Assembly: GCF_010119245.1 (NCBI RefSeq)
Contig: NZ_WNKG01000010.1
Coordinates: 124,001 to 188,000 of the forward strand
Origin: Cyclobacterium salsum
GTDB taxonomy: Bacteria; Bacteroidota; Bacteroidia; Cytophagales; Cyclobacteriaceae
Length of the DNA: 64,000 nucleotides
Direction: 5' to 3'
This document shows positions 35,615 through 46,866 of this stretch, piece by piece. A program made the translations under genes and the position numbers. The number at the start of each line of letters is the position of its first letter. The first letter of the stretch is position 1. The notes under the pieces were generated by a model. It did not search any database. It was not told the origin of the DNA and saw only the letters and a list, made by a program, of their open reading frames with translations.

Positions 35615-38005
35615 ATGTTAGTAATCAAAAGAGACGGCAGAAGAGAGTCCGTCAGATTCGACAAAATCACTACCCGCATAGAAAATCTATGCTATGGCCT
35701 GGATGCACGGTACATTCAGCCCATAGAGGTCGCGAAAAAAGTGATCGACGGGCTGTATGACGGGGTGACCACCACCGAACTGGATAACCTGGCCGCAGAG
35801 GTTTGCGCATCACTTACCGTAAAGCATCCGGAATACGCAGTCCTGGCTGCCAGAATCGCTATTTCCAATCTGCACAAAACCACCAGCCAGTCCTTTTCCA
35901 ATACCATGAAAAGGTTGTATACCTACATCAATCCCAAAACGGATGAGAATGCAGCCCTGGTCGCTCCTGATGTGTATGGTATTGTGAAAAAACATGCCGC
36001 CAAGCTGGATGAAGTCATCGATTACAATCGCGATTTTGATTATGACTTTTTCGGATTCAAGACACTGGAAAGAAGTTACCTGATCAAACTTGACGGTAAA
36101 GTAGTAGAGCGCCCGCAGCACATGCTGATGCGCGTTTCCATTGGCATTCACAAGGAAGACATCGATGCGGCCATCGAAACCTACCACTTGCTTTCGCAGA
36201 AATGGTTTACCCATGCCACTCCTACGCTTTTCAATGCCGGTACACCAAAGCCTCAGTTGTCTTCCTGCTTTCTGTTAACCATGAAAGACGACAGCATCGA
36301 TGGCATCTACGATACCCTAAAGCAGTGTGCAAAAATATCACAATCCGCCGGAGGCATTGGCCTGTCCATTCATAATGTACGAGCCAAAGGTTCCTACATT
36401 CGCGGGACCAACGGGGTATCCAATGGAATTGTCCCCATGTTGCGGAATTTTGACATGACCGCCCGTTATGTGGATCAGGGCGGTGGTAAGCGAAAAGGCA
36501 GCTTTGCCATTTACCTGGAACCCTGGCATGCAGATATCAAGGATTTTCTGGACCTGAAGAAAAATCACGGCAAGGAAGAACTTCGTGCACGGGATCTATT
36601 CTATGCGGTTTGGATTTCCGACCTCTTTATGAAAAGAGTCGAAGCCAACGAAAACTGGTCTTTGTTTTGCCCGCATGAGGCTCCCGGTCTGGCGGATTGC
36701 CACGGAGAAGAGTTTGAAAGACTTTATGAAAAATACGAGAAAGAAGGCAGGGCACGAGAGATCATCAAAGCTCAGGAACTCTGGTTTGAAATCCTCGAAT
36801 CCCAAATAGAAACCGGTACTCCCTACATCTTGTATAAGGATGCAGCCAATGGAAAATCCAACCAGAAAAACCTGGGGACGATCAAATCTTCCAATCTGTG
36901 TACCGAAATCATGGAATACACCTCTCCGGATGAAGTAGCCGTTTGTAATCTGGCATCCATTGCCCTGCCCAAATTTGTCGCTACCGCAAAAGATGGAAAA
37001 AGGCATTTTGACCATCAAAAACTCTATGAAGTAACCAAGGTGGTGACCCGAAACCTAAACAAGGTGATCGATGTCAACTACTATCCGGTACCCGAAGCCC
37101 GAAAATCCAATTTCAGACACCGTCCGGTTGGTTTGGGGATACAGGGGCTGGCAGATGCCTTTATTCTGTTGCGCATGCCGTTCGATTCAGAAGAAGCTAA
37201 AGGCCTGAACGAAGCGATTTTCGAAACCATCTATTTCGCCGCCATGGAAACCTCTATGGAATTGGCAAAACTTCATGGAACCTACGAAACGTATGAAGGA
37301 TCCCCGGTATCACAGGGCTTGTTTCAGTTTGATCTTTGGGGAGTGACCCCGAAATCAGGCCGATGGAACTGGACTGAGTTAAAGCAAAAGGTAAATAAAT
37401 ATGGGGTTCGCAACTCGCTGTTGGTGGCTCCTATGCCTACTGCCTCTACTTCTCAGATATTGGGTAACAACGAGTGCTTTGAACCGTATACTTCCAATAT
37501 TTACACCCGCAGGACCCTTTCCGGAGAATTTGTGGTGGTGAACAAGCACCTGATGAGGGATCTGATCCGTTTGGGCCTTTGGAACGATAATATGAAAAAC
37601 AAGTTGATCGGTGCCAACGGTTCAGTGCAGAACATTCCTGAAATTCCTCAGAATCTAAAAGACCTGTACAAAACCGTATGGGAGATTTCTCAAAAGGTAA
37701 TCATCGATATGGCTGCCGACCGGGGTGCTTATGTGTGTCAATCCCAGAGCATGAACCTCTTCCTGCAGGAACCCAACTTTGGAAAATTGACTTCCATGCA
37801 TTTTTACGCCTGGAAAAAAGGTTTGAAAACAGGTATCTATTACCTGCGTTCCAAAGCTGCCAGCAGCGCCATCCAATTTACCGTAGATAAATCGCAACTG
37901 GACAAAAAGCACGAACCAGAAGCACCTGATGACAAAAAACAGCAGCAGGATGCCATCGCCTGCTCGCTTGACAATCCGGATGACTGTGAAATGTGCGGGA
38001 GTTAA
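35615..38005 (+). CDS. nrdA: Ribonucleotide reductase class I alpha subunit
   Basis: 796 residues with an N-terminal ATP-cone ([20 protein letters not shown], ~1-95) for activity control. A ten-stranded barrel follows with the cysteine of [22 protein letters not shown] around the thiyl and redox cysteines, and the [19 protein letters not shown] loop. The flexible tail with the reducing pair (CEMCGS) closes it. It reduces NDPs with NrdB. Two stem-loops follow immediately. Confidence 0.95.
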   Translation: MLVIKRDGRRESVRFDKITTRIENLCYGLDARYIQPIEVAKKVIDGLYDGVTTTELDNLAAEVCASLTVKHPEYAVLAARIAISNLHKTTSQSFSNTMKRLYTYINPKTDENAALVAPDVYGIVKKHAAKLDEVIDYNRDFDYDFFGFKTLERSYLIKLDGKVVERPQHMLMRVSIGIHKEDIDAAIETYHLLSQKWFTHATPTLFNAGTPKPQLSSCFLLTMKDDSIDGIYDTLKQCAKISQSAGGIGLSIHNVRAKGSYIRGTNGVSNGIVPMLRNFDMTARYVDQGGGKRKGSFAIYLEPWHADIKDFLDLKKNHGKEELRARDLFYAVWISDLFMKRVEANENWSLFCPHEAPGLADCHGEEFERLYEKYEKEGRAREIIKAQELWFEILESQIETGTPYILYKDAANGKSNQKNLGTIKSSNLCTEIMEYTSPDEVAVCNLASIALPKFVATAKDGKRHFDHQKLYEVTKVVTRNLNKVIDVNYYPVPEARKSNFRHRPVGLGIQGLADAFILLRMPFDSEEAKGLNEAIFETIYFAAMETSMELAKLHGTYETYEGSPVSQGLFQFDLWGVTPKSGRWNWTELKQKVNKYGVRNSLLVAPMPTASTSQILGNNECFEPYTSNIYTRRTLSGEFVVVNKHLMRDLIRLGLWNDNMKNKLIGANGSVQNIPEIPQNLKDLYKTVWEISQKVIIDMAADRGAYVCQSQSMNLFLQEPNFGKLTSMHFYAWKKGLKTGIYYLRSKAASSAIQFTVDKSQLDKKHEPEAPDDKKQQQDAIACSLDNPDDCEMCGS

Positions 38006-38067
38006 GCCTTGTGGCTTTTTAGTAAAAAGCAAAAGCGGCTGTTCTCAGTGAACAGCCGCTTTTTTTT
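38004..38067 (+). terminator. Tandem terminators after nrdA
   Basis: A small AAGCC-TTGT-GGCTT stem (38004-38017, then TTT) overlaps the nrdA stop. It is followed by a strong 14-bp stem, AAAAGCGGCTGTTC / GAACAGCCGCTTTT (38031-38063), with a T run. Confidence 0.88.
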
Positions 38068-38116
38068 GTCTAGTAACCTGAGGTCGATTTCAGGCGGCGC
38101 TTAGTTGATTCATCTT

Positions 38117-38203
38117 TATTACCGGAGAGCTATCTCAGCCCGTTGCAATGGCTCCAAATCAGCCTTAAACAGGCATTTCAGCAATTCCCCCTTTTTAAGG
38201 GGG
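38117..38203. repeat. DUF559-cassette direct repeat, copy 1
   Basis: An 87-base repeat starting TATTACCGGAGAGCTATCTC and ending in a CCCCCTT-TTT-AAGGGGG hairpin. It matches copy 2 (38792-38876) with seven substitutions and one two-base indel; the first 41 bases differ at one position. It contains a small GAGA-GCTA-TCTC stem and a GCCT/AGGC stem. A second G5 run (CAAGGGGGATT, to 38213) follows just before the DUF559 gene end. Confidence 0.85.
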
Positions 38204-38234
38204 CAAGGGGGATTTTTTCGAGTCATTTAGATGC

Positions 38235-38630
38235 TTAAAAATCCGTTCTGGAACCACCATTTTTTACTTCCCAATCATCCATAAATGCTCCAATTTCCTG
38301 AAGAACAAAAGGCATGGATTTCTTAACTTCGCTATCCAAAAATCTTAGAAAACATAAACCCATTTTTTCTAATATTAATTGCCTTCTTTGATCTTCAACA
38401 ACAGATTCAGCATAAAAGTGGCTATCCCCATCAATCTCGATTACCAATTTAAGTTTCCTGCAATAGAAGTCCACAATAAAATCTCCCAATGGTTTTTGCC
38501 GGTTGAAAGCATACCCTCGAAATTGACTTGCTCTTAGCTTTTGCCAAAGTAAAACTTCGGAAAGAGTAGAATGAGACCTCAATTCTCTTGAGAATTCTTT
38601 CAAATTCTTGTTGTAAGGGACATATCGCAT
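38235..38630 (-). CDS. DUF559 endonuclease-like protein (Vsr/PD-(D/E)XK fold)
   Basis: 131 residues. The DUF559 marks are all present: a helical start with SRELRSHSTLSEVLLWQKLR, then FRGYAFNRQKPLGDFIVDFYC (the first Asp), LKLVIEIDGDSHF (E-x-D-G catalytic strand), EDQRRQLILEKMG and CFLRFLDSEVKK. The fold is that of Vsr very-short-patch and other PD-(D/E)XK nucleases; the biological role is unknown. The gene sits in the middle of a cassette: direct repeats on both sides (38117-38203, 38792-38876) and C5/G5 hairpins next to both ends. No transposase accompanies it. Confidence 0.85.
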   Translation of the reverse strand: MRYVPYNKNLKEFSRELRSHSTLSEVLLWQKLRASQFRGYAFNRQKPLGDFIVDFYCRKLKLVIEIDGDSHFYAESVVEDQRRQLILEKMGLCFLRFLDSEVKKSMPFVLQEIGAFMDDWEVKNGGSRTDF

Positions 38631-38732
38631 GAAAAAATTTAATCATAATAGATTAAAAGTCCAGGATTTCTTCTTTAAAAATTGGTTTTAAGAGTCTAAA
38701 TTATATTTATCGATCGATTTTCCACTCCCTAA

Positions 38733-38773
38733 AAATCCCCCTTACCCCCTTGGCAAGGGGGATTTGGATACGG
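38733..38773. repeat. C5/G5 hairpin upstream of DUF559
   Basis: AAATCCCCCTT, then ACCCCCTTGGC, then AAGGGGGATTTGGATACG. The outer stem AATCCCCCTT/AAGGGGGATT is exact, and the trailing GATTTGGATACG is repeated after the copy-2 hairpin at 38875-38887. Confidence 0.75.
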
Positions 38774-38791
38774 ATGGATTAACGGTCACGG

Positions 38792-38887
38792 TATTACCGG
38801 AGAACTATCTCAGCCCGTTGCAATGGCTCCAATTCCGCTTTAAAAAAGCATTTCAGCAAATCCCCCTTTAAGGGGGATTTGGATACG
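38792..38887. repeat. DUF559-cassette direct repeat, copy 2
   Basis: 85 bases (38792-38876) matching copy 1, ending in CCCCCTTT-AAGGGGG, followed by ATTTGGATACG (38877-38887). Its inner stem reads GCTT/AAGC where copy 1 has GCCT/AGGC, a compensated base-pair change. It lies 134 bases before katG. Confidence 0.85.
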
Positions 38888-39014
38888 TAAAATTTGCCTA
38901 TTCAATCCAGCCATAGAGAACAGATAAGACCCATAGATTTTTTCAATGGATTTTAATTTTTGATAATTGCAAAATTTGGTATCTTGTTGAAGAAAAAAGA
39001 AATAAATTTTATAA

Positions 39015-41264
<2,250 letters not shown>

Positions 41265-41289
41265 CCGTCTTTCCATACCAAATACAATC

Positions 41290-41323
41290 AATAAAGGTGA
41301 CTTGCTTTCAGGTCACCTTTATT
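41290..41323 (+). terminator. katG terminator
   Basis: AATAAAGGTGAC (41290-41301) and GTCACCTTTATT (41312-41323) form a 12-bp stem with a 10-base loop. Confidence 0.8.
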
Positions 41324-41525
41324 GGTTATACACCTTTGCTATTATCTGCCTGCCGCATCATGAGAGCAGCGGGCAAAGTCCTGTAAGAAAAACCCAGCCA
41401 TTCTTCATATTGCTTTCCCTGTCTGTATTTATCCATTTCAGCCTGAAAAAGGTTGGTTTAAAAAGCAGGCATAAAGGTCAATACAATCATCTTCAACTAC
41501 CAAAATAAAGAGACCCTACTCCCTT

Positions 41526-41816
41526 TTATTGGATGATTTTTTCCAAAAGTCTCAGCTTCTCGCTTGAAATCGAATCCATTTTTGATGAAGCTCTATTTAG
41601 TAGCGAATCCAGTTTTTTAACTTTTTCACCCTCCCTATTAACGATTGAGTCAAGCGTCAAAACCTTATCAATTTCTTTATTCACCAACGAATCTAAAGAT
41701 GCCGCTTTGTTTTGTAGGTCGTTAAGCCTATCCTCAGCTTTTTTTCTTAAATCGCCGCAAGAAGATAGTAGAAATAGGACTAAAATGGGTAGAAAATAAC
41801 GGTGACATTCCTTCAT
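41526..41816 (-). CDS. Small coiled-coil lipoprotein
   Basis: 96 residues. The signal YFLPILVLFLLSSC ends in a lipobox Cys (residue ~20). The mature part is a heptad-rich helix with three to four copies of a D-S-L/I-V/L-N-x-E unit (SLDSLVNKEIDKV, TLDSIVNREGEKV, KLDSLLNRASSKM), so it is an internal 14-residue repeat resembling Lpp-like coiled coils. It may tether the envelope or act as a spacer; its function is unknown. It is a stand-alone gene convergent with katG. Confidence 0.65.
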   Translation of the reverse strand: MKECHRYFLPILVLFLLSSCGDLRKKAEDRLNDLQNKAASLDSLVNKEIDKVLTLDSIVNREGEKVKKLDSLLNRASSKMDSISSEKLRLLEKIIQ

Positions 41817-42032
41817 GGTTTTCTTTGATAAGTTGTATGATTACTAGTTTTCTTTTCCTCCGGCAAACAATTCAATACAAGTATAGATGATTACTGAAAA
41901 CGTTTGAGGCATAACTATCGGACTCAGTGCACCATTGATACCCCGCAATCCAGTCTAAATAAAAGGCTTTACTCTCAGATCGCAGACTACTTTTGCTGAA
42001 ATCACTATTCTTTTGCCATGTATTGGTAGTGA

Positions 42033-42062
42033 TGAGGCGGCTTCTGCCTTCGGCAGCCGCCC
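42033..42062. repeat. GC-rich hairpin downstream of dabA
   Basis: GGCGGC ... GCCGCC flank TGCC-TTC-GGCA (about 42036-42061). On the minus strand it lies between the dabA stop and the small lipoprotein and may help termination, although no U-run follows. The remaining 41817-42092 spacer shows no gene. Confidence 0.4.
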
Positions 42063-42092
42063 TACCAGGAATGTCAAAAAAAATCGAGCGTA

Positions 42093-44575
42093 TTAAAGTG
42101 CTTCCCAATGTAAATTTCCTACGTACCGATAGGCAACTTCACCATGCTCATCCATGGCAAGCAGGTAAATCCACCCGTTGTCGCACAGTTCCTTCACTGA
42201 CCGATGCTTTTCTAGGATGGCATTCATGGCATCAATGGGTGCTTCGATAATCACATTGAGCCTCAGCGGTTCGTGTTGGTATTTTTCGCCATCGTGCACC
42301 GACTGCATGGGCAATCCTACCCGTAAGTCTCCGGAATACCCTTCCAGCACGCCTAGCCCGGAGGTTACGTTATGTAGGGTTTTGTTTCCGGAACCAAAAT
42401 TCTTGTTATCAACCGTCGATCCATAATATTGAAGGTTAATCCAGCTTGTCACCACCATGGGGGCGGTCATAATCAATTCAAGAACGGAAAACCCCTTGTC
42501 CTTTTTCCACTGATAAGAATGTAAGAAAGATTGGCCGCTAAAGTTCAGGTTTTTTGTACGCTCACGCGGAGCCACCACAAAGGCGGAACAACCCGCCAAT
42601 CCCCATTCCGGCCGGACTTGCGACCAGTCCTTACTTCGGGCGATGATCGCCTTGTCTTCATTTTTATGGATGGCCATTCTCAAGGATCTTTCTGCGCGGG
42701 CGGTCTTCCCTGCTTTTGCCAAAGAACTTTTAAGGTCTGCTAGTGCTTCAAATTGCGTAGCAGGGACCTCTTGTTCGTTATAGATGTGGATTGTGTCCGT
42801 GGTCGTATCGTGCAGGCAGGCTAAAAATACCGTATCCTCCGGAATAGCGATTCCTTCGTCCTGTAAGTGCTTACGCACTGCTTTGGCATTCAATACAGCT
42901 GCGGCTACTTTGGCATTGCCTCTCCGGAACGGCCTCCGCAAGCGCCACAATCAAGTCCGGTGGCATGGGGATTGTTGACAGTGGTAGCCCCATGACCTAC
43001 TATCAACACGAAACCAGCGAAATTATCGGTAAGCGACATGGCATTCAATGCGTTTTTAGCCATTTCAACCTGTTTTTCCAGCGGTATGCCCACTGTTTCG
43101 CGGTGATGATTGGCCACATTCAGCGAAATACCTTTTTGCTTCGACACCTTGGCGTTCAGTCCAGCCTGATCGGGATGAGGAACAGGGCGCGTGAGTCCAA
43201 ACGAATCGGTGAAGAGTTTCGGGAGGTAGGACAAACCAATGGGGCTCACAAAACTGAAACAAGTCACGGCTCCGGATTTAAAGGATTTCCAAACCTCCGA
43301 TACCTGATGGCCAAGGACGCGTTTGTTATACGCGGCCTTATTGGCCACCTTATCTGCAATTTCTTCCAGGATGGTCGGACCTGCTGGTATGAGCACCGGG
43401 CACTGTGCCTCTCCTTTATTATGGGCAATAGGGACAAAATGAATAGGGAAAGCAAAAAATCCGGCAAACCCAATGGTCTCTATTCGCCGGTCTACTTGTT
43501 CCAAATTTCTTCGATAAACTTCGGAGCGCACGTCGATACAGAAAATGGCCTGTGCGTTTGGCCGATCTGGTTTTTGCGGTGGATTGGTTTTAGAAACCTG
43601 AAATTTTTCGATGATTTCTCGTTGAACAGCTAGATCGAATGCCTCTTGTAAGACCAGTTTTTCAGATAGCTCCTGGCTTATTTCGGTATTCCCACTTGCT
43701 TCCACAAGGTCATTTCTTGCCTTTAACCAAAGGGACCGAAGTTGCTGCCCGTCCAGGCATAGAAGCAAACAGGCTTCCCAGCAAATAAGAACCGCCAGAA
43801 ACTCGATGGACGCTCCTCCTTTTTTGCCATACAATTCGTTGTCCCAGTCCAATCGCGCGGCATAAGCCGACCAGCCACCTACCCCCAACAGCAACCGATG
43901 CAAGTAGGTAGGCAGGGCTTCTTCGGGGACCGCAAGTATATCCAAGGCTTTTTGAGCTGCCTTCAGTGGATGATTCGGTAAGGCTTTTACCGTTTTCCTA
44001 AAGCCCTTCAATCCCATGATTTCGCTCGTTAAATCCACTTCGGCCTCTGCTTTCCAGGATTCAAAAACCCCGGCTTGTTGATTTGCTGCCTTCCAAATAG
44101 CCTGGTCATTGTCAAAATAGGATGCCGCCCAGGTTGAAATTCTGCCCGTTACAAAACGCGTCCAGTCTTGTTTCGAAACCTGCATGGCTACGTCGCTAAC
44201 GGAAGCGATGGTAGTGCCTTTTTGCTCCACATCCTCCCTATTTTCCAACTGATTAATAAATAGGTCTACATCTGCTTCATAAATAAATTTCTTTTCGAAT
44301 GCAGCCTTCAGGTCCTTGGGCGTGATTTTCCCTTCCTTGATTTTATTTCTGTAAAACGATACCGGCAAGGTCATTTGAATACCGCCCACGGTAGCCAACT
44401 GCTGGGCCACTGTTTCAAAATTCCGGTCGGTAAGACCGAGGTAAGGGTTCACGGCCACAAAATTTTCCAAGGGCCAAACAGGTGCAATTTTTTTACAGGC
44501 CTTGCGAAGTGTGTCTGCAAGCGTGGTTTTGTTTACTTCCTTAGGTCGTACTAAAACTTGATCTTCTATTTTCAT
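42093..44575 (-). pseudogene. dabA: DabA-like inorganic-carbon transporter subunit (DUF2309), split by a frameshift
   Basis: Two frames together make a normal DabA of about 830 residues. The first (42905-44575) has PVWPLENFVAVNPYLGL, the Cys/Asp zinc motif AIFCIDVRSE, and VGHGATTVNNPHATGLDC then GACGG with the His and Cys ligands. It is interrupted at GRSGEA. The second (42093-42950) continues NAKVAAAVLNAKAVR to the end. One base is missing around 42917-42919, where the family reads GE-x-NA-x-V. DabA works with DabB as a beta-carbonic-anhydrase-like, ion-driven bicarbonate/CO2 uptake complex at the membrane. No slippery run is seen, so this is a mutation or a sequence error. All zinc ligands precede the break, but about a third of the protein would be lost. 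Confidence 0.85.
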
Positions 44576-44627
44576 AAAATCAACAATTCGTTTTTCTTTA
44601 AAATTTCTAAAGGTTTTTTGGGGGCTG

Positions 44628-46283
44628 TTATTTTTTTCTCGTTGTTAGCCCTGATCCCGAATGGGAATTGGTGGGTGCAATAACAACCAATTCCTGCCTG
44701 CTTTCCGGAGATAGAATGGTTAAGGCCTGTATCAACCTGTCAAACCAGGCATTGGCGTAAAAACCGTTTCGAACATGAATGGCCAGCTCCTGATAGAATG
44801 GTTTTTTTGAAAGCTGTGGCGCTATGATCTGCATGAAAACAACCAGCCCGAATCCCAGTAAAATGACGCTTACTAACAGCATTTTGCCTAATCCCGGGAC
44901 CCTTAGCTCCGGAACTTGCGATCCAAGCAGCAGGTGGGTCCCAGATTCCAGCGCAAAAAAGGCCGCAGTAACCGTCAACGCCAGAAGCACTGCCCGAGCC
45001 ATCAATCCCGGGTTCCATGAGCGGGCAATCGCTGCTGTAAAAATGCGGGATAAGCCCATGACAATAACGGCACCGATAAACAAAAGAGACAGTTCTCTCT
45101 GCGGATCGATCCCCCAAAGCAGTGCGAAGCCAGTGTACAACAGAAGGGCCATTGCAATGCCAGATGTTACTTTTATTGGGCTAAGTGTTTGAGCCTGTTC
45201 TGCTATCTTTGATGCGCGTACCAAATCAATCACACTTCCGGAAGAAAGAAAAGCATGCGCTTTATAAAACGAGTGTGCTACCAGATGCAACATGGCCGCC
45301 GGGTATACACCCAATCCACAAACCATTAAACTAAAACCCATATGGCCGACACTTGAATACCCCAAAGCAGTTTTGATGGACGTTTGTGTCAGGTAAGCCA
45401 CCGAAGCGAAGAGTGCCGTAAATCCTCCCAGGCTCAGCAACAAAATGGGAGCCACCGTGCTGGCATCCATTACAAAAGCCATGCGGATAATCAGGAAGGG
45501 GCCCGCGTTAAGCAGGCCTGCATGCAACAAGGCTGATACGGGGGTGGGCGTTTCCATCACCTCAATCAACCAGCCATGAGTGGGGAATTGGGCGGATTTC
45601 AGGATTGCTGCCAGGGCTAAAAACAATGCTGAAAGTTCCAGGGGAAGGGAGCTGCTTTCTGCAGATAATCCCCCTTTGATAGCCGAGAAAATCACCTCAA
45701 GGTTCCCGGATCCGAATTGGTTGTAGAGCAAGGCAATGGCTACCAATAAGCAGCCATCGCCCAACCTGGCCAAAATAAATTTCTTTTTTGCGGCAACTTG
45801 CGCACCCGGTCGTTCGTGGTAAAAAACCAACAAACGGTGCAGCGAAATACTGGTCAAAACCCAGGAAATAAATAGCAAACCGATGTTCCCTGAAATTACC
45901 AGCAACTGTACTGAAGCGATGGTGGCAGCGAGCTTTCCAATAAATGCCCCCTGTCTTTGATCACCATCCAGGTAATTACTACTGAATTTGATAATGATAA
46001 AACCCAGGAGCGCGATCATCCCCAACATAAGAATGCTCAGTGCATCCAGGCGAATACTGAAACCAATCCCGCTAATGCCTAATAACCCGGATTCTAACAG
46101 GCCTTGCTTTGTTACATAAATACTACTCAAAACGACAACTAATATGCTAACTATCGTTGCGGTTTTGCTTATGGCGATGATTTGTTTTGGCTTACATCCT
46201 GGCTGAAACCATGAGGCTACGGCGGTGGCTACAAACACAGCAGGCGAAAGCGTGGCAAGTAAGGTTAGAAAGTTTTCTGACAT
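44628..46283 (-). CDS. dabB: DabB-like membrane subunit (NuoL/MrpA-type proton channel)
   Basis: 551 residues with about 13-14 TM segments of the complex-I NuoL/antiporter family. Motifs include LLFISWVLTSISLHRLL, FILARLGDGCLLVAIALL, the key SAQFPTHGWLIEVMETPTPVSALLHAGLLN segment with the lysine of the half-channel, SVGHMGFSL and HLVAHSFYKAHAFLSSGSV. This is the proton-coupling partner of DabA and sits directly upstream of it (52-base gap), the canonical dabB-dabA order. It is intact although dabA is broken. Confidence 0.88.
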   Translation of the reverse strand: MSENFLTLLATLSPAVFVATAVASWFQPGCKPKQIIAISKTATIVSILVVVLSSIYVTKQGLLESGLLGISGIGFSIRLDALSILMLGMIALLGFIIIKFSSNYLDGDQRQGAFIGKLAATIASVQLLVISGNIGLLFISWVLTSISLHRLLVFYHERPGAQVAAKKKFILARLGDGCLLVAIALLYNQFGSGNLEVIFSAIKGGLSAESSSLPLELSALFLALAAILKSAQFPTHGWLIEVMETPTPVSALLHAGLLNAGPFLIIRMAFVMDASTVAPILLLSLGGFTALFASVAYLTQTSIKTALGYSSVGHMGFSLMVCGLGVYPAAMLHLVAHSFYKAHAFLSSGSVIDLVRASKIAEQAQTLSPIKVTSGIAMALLLYTGFALLWGIDPQRELSLLFIGAVIVMGLSRIFTAAIARSWNPGLMARAVLLALTVTAAFFALESGTHLLLGSQVPELRVPGLGKMLLVSVILLGFGLVVFMQIIAPQLSKKPFYQELAIHVRNGFYANAWFDRLIQALTILSPESRQELVVIAPTNSHSGSGLTTRKK

Positions 46284-46788
46284 GAATGGTTTCTTTAAAT
46301 GAATTCAAGTAAGCATGTTGATAGGCCATGCTATCTTCCTTAAGAATTGAATGTGGATGCAAATTTTAAAAAGTTTTTCCATAAGTTTTCATTTTGATTT
46401 AGCATGAAAAACATAAATATTTTTTATGTATTCACTTACTTATCCGTACGCGTTCTTTCCGGATTCCTGCGAAAGCCCACTATGAACTTGACCTAATTCT
46501 CTCTTTAATTTAGATTTGATAGCATTCGAATTTCCAGGCAGGGTATTACCATAAATGCAGCGGCATCCAGCATCGGGAAGAAAGCTCCCTAACCCCTCCC
46601 TGAGTTTAGGTTAAACCCTATAGGCTAAAAATGGGGAATGACTCTTCCTAATGTCCTAAAATAGTAGTAATTTATTTCACTTATACCTTTAATAATTTAT
46701 TTTAAACCTATATTTGTACCATTCGTTGTATAAGCGAGTAAGGGGACGGTTAATTTTTTGCCTTCGTTCCAAGTAGTTTGCAGCAGCT
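46284..46788. other. 505-base divergent spacer between dabB and the histidine kinase
   Basis: It should hold promoters for both directions. The + strand has TATATTTG at 46709-46716 (listed separately). On the minus strand, AAAATTTGC near 46355-46363 is only a near match. No ORF or known RNA was recognised. Confidence 0.4.
46709..46716 (+). promoter_or_regulatory. -7 box of the PAS-kinase operon
   Basis: An exact TAnnTTTG match (TATATTTG) lies about 80 bases before the earliest ATG (46789), with TTTA at about -33. Confidence 0.5.
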
Positions 46789-46866
46789 ATGGGAGGCATT
46801 CAGGAGTTAATCGCTTTTTACTATTTTGGTATTGAAATAAACAGCTCCAAAATCCAAACGGTTACT

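Noticed and set aside
41302-41508. 68-codon + frame after katG
   Set aside because: It begins inside the katG terminator stem and has no recognisable features.
42033-42062. GC-rich hairpin as an integron attC site
   Set aside because: No integrase, no conserved core sites, and no gene cassettes; a plain hairpin.
42905-42950. Programmed frameshift in dabA
   Set aside because: The region has no slippery heptamer or stimulatory stem; a missing base is the simpler explanation.
42965-43633. A 222-codon + frame over dabA
   Set aside because: Antisense shadow of a well-conserved DabA region with zinc motifs on the other strand.
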